Shown piece after piece: positions 8,413-16,644 of a stretch of DNA of 46,555 nt. The stretch covers positions 1 through 46,555 of the forward strand of contig CAJUKB010000012.1 of assembly GCA_910587325.1 (NCBI GenBank). The letters run 5' to 3'. Under the pieces are notes generated by a model. It worked only from the letters and a program-made list of their open reading frames with translations, made no database searches and had not been told where the DNA came from. A program made the translations under genes and the position numbers. Every line of letters starts with the position of its first letter. Positions within the stretch are counted from its first letter, which is position 1. This stretch comes from an uncultured Bacilli bacterium (lineage in GTDB: Bacteria; Bacillota_I; Bacilli_A; RF39; UBA660).

Positions 8413-9336
8413 TTATTGCATCTTTAAAGTTCTTTCTAACTCGTTTTGGCTTTTACGAATTTTATACAATTCATTTTCTGTCAATATAAGGCCTAATTTT
8501 AATCTTTCATTAGCATCTAAATCTTCACTTTGTCTTACTAATCTATTTATTTTTCTTTTACTATACTTTAATTTGTCTAAATAATATAGAGTTGGAGATA
8601 ACATATCTTCATTATTTTCATTACATCTATTACATGTTTCTATGAATGCATAAGGTTTTAAAAAGATATTACATAAATCAAGTTTGTTTACCATATTTAC
8701 TTTTTCCTGTTCTAGAAGTTGTGTTATTTCTAAAATATCGCTATAGGAAGCAATATTAGTATATCGTTCTTCAGGAGCAAGGTTTCTATATAAAGAGAAA
8801 GTTTTTTTCTGTGCAAATATCTGATTTTCTTGTATTTTTGCTTTTTTGGGATAAACATGCGAAAAGTTTTGAAGCATTTCTACATACTTAAAATAGCTTA
8901 TTTGTAAAATCGTATTTTTTAATGTACTTCCATATTCTTTTTGATAATTTCTAAATAATTTATAATATTCTATTTCTTTTAAAACTAAATACGTTATATG
9001 TAAGTAATGATAGAAATCATTTTCATATCCTTCTAAATAAGCAGTATAAGAGTTATTTTTTTCAAAAATAGTTTCAGGTACAATTGTTTGAGTGTCTTGG
9101 GAATCATATTTAATTCCCATTATATTTTTTCTATTAGGGAGTTCATTTAAATAATCTTCTACTCCCCACCATTCAATAGCAAAATCTATTAAATCTATAA
9201 CATAATCAAAATTTAATGCTCTTTTCTCACTTACTCTTTTAAAAATCATCTGCGCAATTTCTTCGTAATATACCTTTGAGGAATATTTTTCTATATCCTC
9301 AAAATATAGGTCAAATAAATAAGAATCAAATTCCAT
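8413..9336 (-). CDS. Unknown protein, relative of the HEXXH protein at 2697 without the zinc motif
   Basis: A 307-aa soluble, mostly helical protein with no signal peptide. It shares blocks with the 2697 protein in the same order: EERYTNI versus DERYANI, SPTLYYLDKL versus APTLEYFHLI, and ERLKLGLILTENEL versus DRLLYGFPITNEEY. Where the other has SHEIEH, this one has LKEIEYYK, so both metal-binding histidines are missing. A CNRCNENN segment adds two close cysteines. The start has GGAGG 6-7 nt upstream. It lies between the HerA-type ATPase and the coiled-coil membrane protein, each transcribed the same way. It may be a non-catalytic partner, but the function is not known. Confidence 0.68.
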   Translation of the reverse strand: MEFDSYLFDLYFEDIEKYSSKVYYEEIAQMIFKRVSEKRALNFDYVIDLIDFAIEWWGVEDYLNELPNRKNIMGIKYDSQDTQTIVPETIFEKNNSYTAYLEGYENDFYHYLHITYLVLKEIEYYKLFRNYQKEYGSTLKNTILQISYFKYVEMLQNFSHVYPKKAKIQENQIFAQKKTFSLYRNLAPEERYTNIASYSDILEITQLLEQEKVNMVNKLDLCNIFLKPYAFIETCNRCNENNEDMLSPTLYYLDKLKYSKRKINRLVRQSEDLDANERLKLGLILTENELYKIRKSQNELERTLKMQ

Positions 9337-9362
9337 AAAAAATCCTCCATTTCTGTTTTTAA

Positions 9363-9406
9363 ATTTTACTAAAACTAGTTAAAAAAAGCAACCATTATGG
9401 ATTGCT
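9363..9406 (-). promoter_or_regulatory. Terminator over the herA-like stop codon and promoter for the next gene
   Basis: Minus strand: AGCAA-CCA / TGG-TTGCT (one bulged T) followed by seven T; the 5' arm contains the last codons and the stop of the HerA-like gene. TTGCTT (9391-9386), 17 nt, TAAAAT (9368-9363) then form a likely promoter for the 307-aa gene. Confidence 0.6.
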
Positions 9407-11188
9407 AGTTTGATTTTGAGTATTGTTTGTATTTTGTTTTACATTCCATCTTGCTGCTACATCACAATTTGATGAATATGGAAGTGGATTTGGTAATTCT
9501 AAACGCATAATCATAGGAATTTTGAATGCTCCACCAAATCCTACACAACTTCCTGGTTGTAATGTTTTTTGTTTTTCTATGACATCACTAGAAATATTAG
9601 GTAACATTTCTTCTATGTATTTAATATCTTTTGGATGGGTCATTTTAAATATTAAGAAATTGGATACTTGCGAAATAACCGTATCCGATATTTCGACAGG
9701 TCTTTGACTGATAATACCTAATAAAACTCCGTATTTTCTACCTTCTTTGGCGATACGTTCAAAGATATTATAACCAAGTAAATAATTATCATTATCTCGT
9801 TGAATATATCTATGAGCCTCTTCTAAAAAGATATGAAATGGAATAGTTGCTCTTTGTTTTAAGTTTTTAGAAAATTCAAAGAACAAACGCGACATAATTT
9901 TTACAATAACTTTCGCATACGTATCATCTACATCTTCTAAGTTGATATTAATAATTTGGGCTTTACGATTGTTTTTGACTACTAAACTGCTAACATATTT
10001 TTCTAATGATATAAATCCATTGTTTGAAAAATATTTGCCAACTTTGGTATTTAAAATGGTACTTAAGCGAACCTTTAATATAACAGCATCGTCATAAAGT
10101 CTTTCGTTGTTTTGGAACCCTTCACTAATCATAGTAAATTCTAAGGCTCTAGAAAAATCAAGTAAGGAATAACTATATTCGGTTGGTTCTTCCATTTCTT
10201 CATAAGAATCTTCAATGTGTTTTAAAATGTAATCGGTAATTAAAACGCTTTCCCCAAAATATCCATTAGAATCAATTTCAAAACATTCTGAAAATGTTCT
10301 TGTATACCCTAACCCATTAATTGTACTATCAAAATTAAATTCATTGGTATGGCATACTTCAATAATTTGAAATACTTCATTTTTCTTTCTAGCTGTTGTT
10401 TGATTGCTAAATAATATAGCAAGTAGAGCTTTGGCAATCAAATGATTTTTGTATTTAATAGAATCTTCAGATTCTTGACTAAATATTTTTGCTAAACGAA
10501 TGGTTCTTTCGATAATGGGAAGTTGTGAGTGATTTGTCGCTTGCAAAAGAAGTGCAAAGTCATCTAAATTCAGTAAGCTTACTGGAATTTGCAGTAAGAA
10601 ATCATCACTATCCACCGGATTGGTGGTAATAAATTTATAACTATAATTTGGATTGATTTTATTAATACTTCCAAAAGCATTTTTATATTCTCCATAAGCA
10701 TCAAATACAAAGATATTGGCATTGTAAGATAGCATATTGGGATTACTAAATAAGTTTTGGACGATTCTAGCTACTCCACAAGATTTACCACTTCCGGTAT
10801 TTCCAAATATTCCTACATGATTCGATAGTAAGTCATTAATACTTGGACAAACTTTGTATTCTTTATAAATCGCACTATTTCCTAAAACGAATGAGGAAGC
10901 ACTTTCACGTCCTACTAGTTCCATTAACTCTTCACTATTGATAATTCTTACTTGGCTTGATAGTAATGGTTTTCTAATCACTCCATTTACATATCTTCCA
11001 TTTAAATATTCTCCTAAGAAACGAATTTTAATTTCTTCTTTGTTAAATTCTGTTACTTCTCCTAAAATTCTTTGGTCTGGTGCTTCAAAGATTACGTTAA
11101 TATTCATAATATCAGAAGTTCCGGCATCTCCACCTTCATTTTCTACAAAAGCTACATTTTCACTAATATATTTTATTTTTCCAAACAC
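9395..11188 (-). CDS. HerA-type DNA translocase/helicase ATPase (DUF87, HAS-barrel)
   Basis: A 597-aa FtsK-HerA superfamily ATPase. Residues 1-90 form the beta-rich HAS-barrel. Then come Walker A GNTGSGKS (about 129-136), VFDAYGEY following it, Walker B as IFLEEAHR (about 453-460), and RIAKEGRKYG with GIISQRP, the sensor block of HerA proteins. Such ATPases form hexamers that pump DNA, in archaea with the NurA nuclease and in bacteria with several defence or repair partners. No NurA, SIR2 or other nuclease gene adjoins. The start is placed at GTG 11188, 5-6 nt after AGAGGTGA; a GTG at 11197 overlaps that site. The gene follows the membrane protein gene by 40 nt without a terminator, so the two probably form one transcript. 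Confidence 0.85.
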   Translation of the reverse strand: MFGKIKYISENVAFVENEGGDAGTSDIMNINVIFEAPDQRILGEVTEFNKEEIKIRFLGEYLNGRYVNGVIRKPLLSSQVRIINSEELMELVGRESASSFVLGNSAIYKEYKVCPSINDLLSNHVGIFGNTGSGKSCGVARIVQNLFSNPNMLSYNANIFVFDAYGEYKNAFGSINKINPNYSYKFITTNPVDSDDFLLQIPVSLLNLDDFALLLQATNHSQLPIIERTIRLAKIFSQESEDSIKYKNHLIAKALLAILFSNQTTARKKNEVFQIIEVCHTNEFNFDSTINGLGYTRTFSECFEIDSNGYFGESVLITDYILKHIEDSYEEMEEPTEYSYSLLDFSRALEFTMISEGFQNNERLYDDAVILKVRLSTILNTKVGKYFSNNGFISLEKYVSSLVVKNNRKAQIININLEDVDDTYAKVIVKIMSRLFFEFSKNLKQRATIPFHIFLEEAHRYIQRDNDNYLLGYNIFERIAKEGRKYGVLLGIISQRPVEISDTVISQVSNFLIFKMTHPKDIKYIEEMLPNISSDVIEKQKTLQPGSCVGFGGAFKIPMIMRLELPNPLPYSSNCDVAARWNVKQNTNNTQNQTSNP

Positions 11189-11228
11189 AAGTCTCACCTC
11201 TTTATTTTCATAACCAATATATCATAAA

Positions 11229-12101
11229 CTAACTTGTTTTGCCACTATAAATCTCATACCATGTTTTCAATTGGTCTGTTCCACTTGAAAGCAAATCTTT
11301 AATGACATTCCATGTAATAGAAAAAGCATTCTTTATATCTTGAAAGTCTTTTATAGCATCATTACATAAGGTTTTATCATAATTACAAATCTTGGTTGTC
11401 GTACTTAAATAAGTTTCAATGATTTTATTTTTAATTCCGGTATAGGCTTTTCCAGTTGTTGTTGAAATCGTTTCTTTGTATCCTGGTAAGTAGTTTTCAA
11501 TTTTATTATCAATAGATAAGGCGATTTTTAAAACTTGTAATTTGGCTTTAGAAGACATATCATTTAAAGTATACCCTTTTATTGTACCATTATAAAATAG
11601 AAAATCTACAATTGTAATAAAACGCATTTTTACTTCTTCTTGTAAACTTGTATCGTTAAAGTAACTTTCGATTTCATTTAGATAAGCTACAATTTCACTA
11701 TCTGCATTCCTATTTTCTGTTTTTTCATTTGTAATGCGTACATTATCACTTGTAATAGTAGTAGGCATTTTATCACTTCCTTGCTCTACTACATCTTTTA
11801 TTATAGTACTTACATCACTTCCGATTGGGTAATCTTCTTCATTGGTATTGGGAATTAAATATTCATTATTAGCAGAATCTTCTATAATAATATAATCTTC
11901 GCTCTTATTTGTTACTTTTCCATTTAAAGTTATGGTGTTTTGGTTATTTTCTTTAAAAGTATTATTCTTTTTCCAAGTCGTATAAATCCAAAATAAAATA
12001 GCAATTAATAAGAAGACTCCAACTAATTTATAAATAGTACTTATACGAATGTCTTTAAAAAAATCTACTATATTTTTAAAAATTCTTTTTATTTTATTCA
12101 T
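11229..12101 (-). CDS. Single-span membrane protein, unknown, upstream of the HerA-like gene
   Basis: A 290-aa protein with a basic N-terminus and one transmembrane segment at about 23-43 (LVGVFLLIAILFWIYTTW). After it comes a small beta-rich stretch (about 55-120, NGKVTNKSEDYIIIEDS) that could be an OB-like fold, then a helical domain to the end with two cysteines (ICNYDKTLC). Orientation rules put the C-terminal part outside the cell. I do not recognise the family. Its probable co-transcription with the HerA-type translocase suggests that the translocase may act near the membrane, which is inference. Confidence 0.72.
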   Translation of the reverse strand: MNKIKRIFKNIVDFFKDIRISTIYKLVGVFLLIAILFWIYTTWKKNNTFKENNQNTITLNGKVTNKSEDYIIIEDSANNEYLIPNTNEEDYPIGSDVSTIIKDVVEQGSDKMPTTITSDNVRITNEKTENRNADSEIVAYLNEIESYFNDTSLQEEVKMRFITIVDFLFYNGTIKGYTLNDMSSKAKLQVLKIALSIDNKIENYLPGYKETISTTTGKAYTGIKNKIIETYLSTTTKICNYDKTLCNDAIKDFQDIKNAFSITWNVIKDLLSSGTDQLKTWYEIYSGKTS

Positions 12102-12117
12102 ATTGCATCACTACTAT

Positions 12118-12147
12118 AGTATATCACAAATGAAAAAAGATAAACAA
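12118..12147 (-). promoter_or_regulatory. Probable promoter of the membrane protein-herA-like operon
   Basis: Minus strand: TTGTTT (12147-12142), 18-nt spacer, TATACT (12123-12118), about 16 nt before the start codon. The -35 box is weak. Confidence 0.45.
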
Positions 12148-12158
12148 CGATTTGCCAT

Positions 12159-12415
12159 TTATCTTATATGTTCATTATAATTCTGTTCTAAATTTGCTAC
12201 GATTAAATTGTCGATCTTTTCATTATCTAATGTCGGATTGCAGCTTTTAATATAATGGTATAAAGAATGAAGACATGAAATACGATATTGTAACATTTCT
12301 AATTCATTCTTAATTAAATCATTTGATTTGCAATCTAGTTGGTTAAAATAATTTCTCGTAAATATTCAAGTTCACTTTGTAATGATATTAAATAATCATG
12401 TTTTACTGCTTCCAT
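12159..12415 (-). pseudogene. Small helical protein gene broken by a one-base deletion
   Basis: The frame from ATG 12415 reads MEAVKHDYLISLQSEL and stops after 26 codons. Reading continues in the -1 phase (NQLDCKSND ... NYNEHIR) to a stop at 12159. The total of 257 nt is one short of 86 codons, as expected for loss of a single base near the T4 run at about 12345. The restored 85-aa product would be a helical, Leu-rich small protein of unknown function. A sequencing or assembly indel would look the same. Confidence 0.55.
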
Positions 12416-12479
12416 TTTTTACCTATACTACTTTCTCTATCTTATCTATAGAACCACAAACAAATAATTTACGACAAGA

Positions 12480-12517
12480 AAAAAAGAAAAATTTGATTTA
12501 TAATTTTTCTTTTTTAT
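12480..12517 (-). terminator. Intrinsic terminator after the 105-aa gene
   Basis: Nearly perfect stem AAGAAAAATT / AATTTTTCTT with loop ATAAATCA, followed by T-rich sequence, starting 4 nt after the stop codon on the minus strand. Confidence 0.6.
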
Positions 12518-12520
12518 GAT

Positions 12521-12838
12521 TTATCTATGAAGTGTATTTTGTTCTGATAAAACATCAGATAATGTTGTTTCGTCTATTAATATTTCTCCTTTGAATGGAG
12601 CAAGTTCCTCTACTATATCTGCAGCCATTAAAACTCCAAATATTCTTATCAATTCATAAAAATGAAATTGAAAGTGGGTTGTATCTTTACGATAGCTTTT
12701 ATAATATTTTTTTATCTCCTCAGTTGTAACGCTTCCTTTTGATTGAGAAAGATATTCTTTTATACATTCTAGAAGTGTTTTTTTTCCGTTTTCTGTTAAT
12801 TCAACAATAACCAATGTATTATGATTTATTACTTTCAT
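12521..12838 (-). CDS. Hypothetical protein, 105 aa
   Basis: A soluble acidic/helical protein I cannot place. It starts MKVINHNTLVIVELTENG, a beta-rich beginning, followed by a helical middle (LLECIKEYLSQ) and TTEEIKKYYKSYRKD. AAAGGAG lies about 14 nt before the ATG, longer than usual, but an in-frame stop excludes an earlier start. It has a terminator of its own. It sits among three degraded small genes, so the neighbourhood is under weak selection. Confidence 0.55.
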   Translation of the reverse strand: MKVINHNTLVIVELTENGKKTLLECIKEYLSQSKGSVTTEEIKKYYKSYRKDTTHFQFHFYELIRIFGVLMAADIVEELAPFKGEILIDETTLSDVLSEQNTLHR

Positions 12839-13033
12839 TTATGTAATCTCTTCTCCTTTGTATTATTATACATTAGAATTTCCATTTTTTCTAATTTTTT
12901 CTAAATACATAATGCAATCACAGAAAAATAACGTAAACTAAAGATATTAAAAGGAATAACATCTTTTCTCTCTAAACGTTTCCATATAATATTGCTTATT
13001 TGTTTTATTCCATTACATACATTTTTCTTTCTT
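12839..13033. other. Intergenic stretch without a recognised gene
   Basis: About 195 bases of AT-rich sequence between the 105-aa gene and the gene remnants at 13034. AAAGGAG at about 12853-12859 (minus strand) is the ribosome site of the 105-aa gene. No convincing ORF, repeat or stable hairpin was seen. Confidence 0.5.
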
Positions 13034-13242
13034 CTATAAATGCTTTATAGATTCATAGCCGTTTAAATCAATAATTTCTATTTTAGAAAATGTATTTCCT
13101 TTAAATAATTTTTTCCTTCTAATTTTCCCATCTAAATTTAAAATAGTATAATAGATTCCATCATTTAATTCAAATGGTTTTGTACAGTATTTAAGAATGA
13201 ATAGTTTTCCTCTTTTTCATAAACAAATGAAATGCTTATCAT
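13034..13242 (-). pseudogene. Small gene remnant with a frameshift
   Basis: ATG 13242 opens MISISFVYEKEEN and runs into a stop after about 25 codons. A shifted frame continues RGKLFILKY ... NGYESIKHL to a stop at 13034. The length, 209 nt, is one base short of 70 codons. The break falls in the A-rich run near 13215. The restored 69-aa beta-rich product (NLDGKIRRKKLFKG) is not recognised. Confidence 0.5.
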
Positions 13243-13244
13243 TC

Positions 13245-13430
13245 TTAGTGCACATCTATACTTTTAAATAATTCATTTCTTGCTTCAAAAGTGTTTATTT
13301 CATCTAATACTTCTACCTCTGCAGGGAATTGGAAACTAATTAATTTACGAAATAATGTTTCATTTGGATTGTCACCTTTTTGTATTGTATGTCTTTTTAC
13401 TCGTTTTGGAAATAAAATAATTAAAACCTC
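13245..13430 (-). pseudogene. Open frame without a start codon, probable gene remnant
   Basis: An open frame of about 61 codons on the minus strand that follows an in-frame stop and has no ATG, GTG or TTG near its beginning. It reads ILFPKRVKRHTIQKG ... NELFKSIDVH. AAGAGG precedes an ATT codon by 8 nt, so an ATT start is formally possible. The next remnant begins 2 nt after its stop, as if the two were once one operon. Confidence 0.35.
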
Positions 13431-13461
13431 TTAAATTTAGTTTATTATAAGATAAAATGTT

Positions 13462-14892
13462 CTACTTATCTAATTTTTCTTTTAATATTTCTTTCGTTAA
13501 GACAGGATTGGCTTTTCCTCTCGTATTTTTCATAACTTGGCCTACAAAGTAATCAAATAAGTTATCTTTTCCACTTTTGTATTGCTCTACTTGGGCATCA
13601 TTTTCTTCTAATATTTTATTAATAAGAGATTCTAATTCTCCTCTATCCGAAATTTGTGCCATATCACTATTAATAAAAGTTTTCGGTTCTTTCTTTTCTT
13701 CTACTGCTTTGTAAAAAATTTCTTTGGCTTGTTTAGAAGAGATAGTTCCTTTTTTTATTTCATCAATAATTTGTTTTAATAAAGAAGGCGTTAAATAGAA
13801 ATCTTTCAAATTTACTTCCTCTCTATTAATTTCTCCAAGAATTTGAGTAGTTAACCAATTACTTGCTATTTTTGCATCCATTCCTAAAGAAAGACATTCT
13901 TCAAAATATTCTGCATATTCACGCTCTTTTACAATGACACTGGCATCATAATCGCTTAATCCAAGTTCTTCTATATATTTATCTTTTCGTTCTAAAGCAA
14001 GAAGAGGAATCCCTTTTTTAATTTCTTCTAGCCATTCTTTATCAATTTTAAATTTTGGTAAATTTGGGTCGACAAAGTATTTATAATCAATCGAATCTAC
14101 TTTGCTACGCATTCTAATAGTAGTACCCGATTCTTCGTCAAAACGACGTGTTTCTTGCTCTACTTCATCATATCTTCCTTGCATTTTTAACTCACTTTGA
14201 CGTTTGATTTCGTAATTGATAGCATCAAAGACATTTCCAAAGGAATTGATGTTTTTGATTTCAACTCGTGTTCCCAATTCCGTAGCGTCACAATCCATTA
14301 TGGAGACGTTTACATCACATCTAATTTGGCCTTTTTTGGTATCGGCTTCTGATACATCACAATATTTATAAGTACTTCTCATATGTTCTAAGAATGCGAC
14401 TGCTTCTTCGGCACTAGAAAGACAAGGCTCTGTTACAAGCTCTAAAAGAGGGACACCTGCTCTATTGTAGTCTATACAAGATGTATCGTAGTAATGGTCA
14501 AGACTTGCCGCATCTTCTTCTAAATGAATATCATGAATATCTACAGGAATTCTTTTTCCGTTGCATTCAATTTCAATGTGCCCATTTACACCAACAGGTG
14601 CATCCATTTGGGTAATTTGGTATCCTTTAGGCAAATCAGGGTAATAATAGTTTTTACGGTCAAAATACATATATTCCGGAGTTTCGCAATTCAAAACTAT
14701 ACTCATCATTAAGGCATCACGAACACATTTTTTATTGACTACAGGAAGTGTTCCAGGAAATGCCATGTCAACAGGAGCTATATTGTCGTTTGGTGTTTCG
14801 TTATAGGAATTTTTTGCACTTGAGAATACTTTAGAATTACTTTTAAGTTCACAATGCATTTCAAGACCTATTACGGCTTTATATTTACTCAT
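13462..14892 (-). CDS. gatB: Asp-tRNA(Asn)/Glu-tRNA(Gln) amidotransferase subunit B
   Basis: A 476-aa GatB, the tRNA-binding kinase-like subunit that activates the side-chain carboxylate of mischarged tRNA. Evidence: IGLEMHCELKSNSKVFS at the N-terminus, DLPKGYQITQ, the strongly conserved IDYNRAGVPLLELVTEP, and the C-terminal YqeY-like helical domain ending QVMKNTRGKANP. Length is standard. It overlaps gatA by 8 nt and is the last gene of the operon. With AsnRS also encoded here and no GlnRS seen, its main product is presumably Gln-tRNA(Gln). Confidence 0.96.
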   Translation of the reverse strand: MSKYKAVIGLEMHCELKSNSKVFSSAKNSYNETPNDNIAPVDMAFPGTLPVVNKKCVRDALMMSIVLNCETPEYMYFDRKNYYYPDLPKGYQITQMDAPVGVNGHIEIECNGKRIPVDIHDIHLEEDAASLDHYYDTSCIDYNRAGVPLLELVTEPCLSSAEEAVAFLEHMRSTYKYCDVSEADTKKGQIRCDVNVSIMDCDATELGTRVEIKNINSFGNVFDAINYEIKRQSELKMQGRYDEVEQETRRFDEESGTTIRMRSKVDSIDYKYFVDPNLPKFKIDKEWLEEIKKGIPLLALERKDKYIEELGLSDYDASVIVKEREYAEYFEECLSLGMDAKIASNWLTTQILGEINREEVNLKDFYLTPSLLKQIIDEIKKGTISSKQAKEIFYKAVEEKKEPKTFINSDMAQISDRGELESLINKILEENDAQVEQYKSGKDNLFDYFVGQVMKNTRGKANPVLTKEILKEKLDK

Positions 14893-16339
14893 GATGTACC
14901 TCCTTTGCTATTTGGTTTTTATAATTCATTTTACTTTCAATCGCATAGGCAATATTTAAAACGTTTTCATCATCATAACAGTTTCCCGTGATATTTAAGG
15001 CAACTGGAAGTCCGTCTATAAACCCATCTGGAATTGTAATAGAAGGAAATCCCCCAAAATTACCGATTTGTAAATGTTCTTCTAATGCGGCGGTGTCTTT
15101 CGTTAAAATGTCTTTAGAACCATCTAAGTGTTTAGCAGGACCACTTCCAACTGGAAGTATAACCGCATCATATGTTTTAAATAATTCTTTCCAAGTATCT
15201 ACAAGTAGTCTTCTCACCCTTTGGGCATTTTTAAAGTATCTTTCTTGATTTTCTTTTTGTAAGATATAAGACCCGATTACAAAACGCCTTTTGATTAAGG
15301 TGGAAAATCCTTTTGTACGGTGATCCATCATCATTTCCGTCACGTTTTTCCCTTCTCCACGAGGGCCAAAGATAATCCCTGTTAGGTTAGACATATTGCT
15401 TGTTGCTTCGGCACAGGAAATGGCAACATACACACTTGGTAGAGCATTCAGAAGTTTTTGGTCTACTGAAACAGCTTCTACTTCTATTCCTAAGGAACTA
15501 CATACTTCTAAACTACTCTTAAAGTTTTCTAAATGTAGTTTTAATTCATCTGTAGGATTTTCATAGGATTCTATATCACATAATTCTTTGATGTAGCATA
15601 GTTTCTTTCCTTTTACTTCTCCATTTAAACTTTCATAAAGATGAATATCGCTTGAGTCCCACGAAGTCATATCATGTTCGTCGATTCCTTTCATAGCATC
15701 AGCAACAATAGCAGCATCTACTACACTTCTTGTTAAAACGCCACAATGGTCTAGACTTGATGCAAAGGGAAATAACCCGTATCTTGAAATCATACCATAA
15801 GTAGGCTTGTATCCAACAATTCCACAAAAAGCTGCAGGTTTTCGTATAGAATCTCCTGTATCACTTCCAAGAGCATAAGGATAAACTCCAGCAGCAACAG
15901 CACAAACACTTCCTGCACTAGATCCTGCTGTCATACGTGTAGGATCCCAAGGATTTTTGACAATTCCTGTATGGCCTGTTGTACCAGTACCACCCATTCC
16001 AAATTCATCTAAAACCGTTTTGTTTACAGGAATAGCCCCAGCATCTAATAATTTTTGTACAGCGGTTGCTGTGTAGAAAGGCACATAATCTTTTAAAGTG
16101 TTAGAAGAACCCGTAGATAATATATCTTTTGTTGAATAGTTATCTTTAATTCCAAAAGGAATACCGGATAATAAGTTATCTGTAATAGTTGTTTCTTTCG
16201 CATCATCTAAAATGGTTACGAAAGCGTTATACTTTTCTTGTACTTCGTGCGATTTTTTAAGAGATTCTTCTACAAGTTCTTTACTTGTTACTTCTCCTGA
16301 TTTTAAGAGACTATGTAATTCTTCTATTGTTTTATCCAT
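14885..16339 (-). CDS. gatA: Asp-tRNA(Asn)/Glu-tRNA(Gln) amidotransferase subunit A
   Basis: A 484-aa amidase-signature enzyme that releases ammonia from glutamine for GatB. The Ser-cisSer-Lys triad is visible as Lys65 (GIPFGIKDN), Ser140 (TAGSSAGS) and Ser164 (SDTGDSIRKPA). The second glycine of the usual DTGGSIR is Asp here, a variant that I believe also occurs in Mollicutes-like GatA. GYKPTYGMISRYG is intact. AGGAGG precedes the start, which shares one base with the gatC stop. Confidence 0.96.
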   Translation of the reverse strand: MDKTIEELHSLLKSGEVTSKELVEESLKKSHEVQEKYNAFVTILDDAKETTITDNLLSGIPFGIKDNYSTKDILSTGSSNTLKDYVPFYTATAVQKLLDAGAIPVNKTVLDEFGMGGTGTTGHTGIVKNPWDPTRMTAGSSAGSVCAVAAGVYPYALGSDTGDSIRKPAAFCGIVGYKPTYGMISRYGLFPFASSLDHCGVLTRSVVDAAIVADAMKGIDEHDMTSWDSSDIHLYESLNGEVKGKKLCYIKELCDIESYENPTDELKLHLENFKSSLEVCSSLGIEVEAVSVDQKLLNALPSVYVAISCAEATSNMSNLTGIIFGPRGEGKNVTEMMMDHRTKGFSTLIKRRFVIGSYILQKENQERYFKNAQRVRRLLVDTWKELFKTYDAVILPVGSGPAKHLDGSKDILTKDTAALEEHLQIGNFGGFPSITIPDGFIDGLPVALNITGNCYDDENVLNIAYAIESKMNYKNQIAKEVHHE

Positions 16340-16644
16340 TAATTCTCCCCTCCTACTACTTTTGGTACTTCTACTTCTCTTCCTTCTGTTTTATCACAAT
16401 TTTTTAATGCCTCTTCAATTGGAATTGATTCACTAGCAACATCTTCTCTTAAGGTAAAAGTAAAATCATCTAAAGTATGAGTCATGGGTTCAATTTTTTT
16501 GATATCAGGAAAACTATCGACTTTACTTAACTCCTCATCAATAATCGCAAATTCATCTAGTACCATTTGGTTTTCCTCAGGACTTAATCCAATTAAAAGT
16601 TTCGCAGCTAAATCATCCACTAGTTCTTTAGTAAATTTAGACAT
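16339..16644 (-). CDS. gatC: Asp-tRNA(Asn)/Glu-tRNA(Gln) amidotransferase subunit C
   Basis: A 101-aa GatC, the small helical belt that joins GatA and GatB. It has the family's LAAKLLIGLSPEE start, a central acidic helix, and the C-terminal TLREDVASESIPIEEALKN (LR-D-V form). It overlaps aspS by 8 nt upstream and gatA by one base, so translation of all subunits is coupled. Confidence 0.93.
   Translation of the reverse strand: MSKFTKELVDDLAAKLLIGLSPEENQMVLDEFAIIDEELSKVDSFPDIKKIEPMTHTLDDFTFTLREDVASESIPIEEALKNCDKTEGREVEVPKVVGGEN

Noticed and set aside
9423..9707. Plus-strand open frame opposite the HerA-like gene, and other antisense frames over conserved genes
   Set aside because: They have no ribosome site and lie antisense to clear family members; they arise from low stop density in the complement.
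9395..11188. HerA-like ATPase considered as FtsK/SpoIIIE
   Set aside because: It lacks the N-terminal membrane and C-terminal gamma domains and carries a HAS-barrel with HerA-type LEEAHR and SQRP motifs.
13245..13430. ILFPKRVKRHTIQKG resembles the start of ribosomal protein L16
   Set aside because: The likeness ends after about 12 residues, there is no start codon, and the surroundings contain no ribosomal genes.
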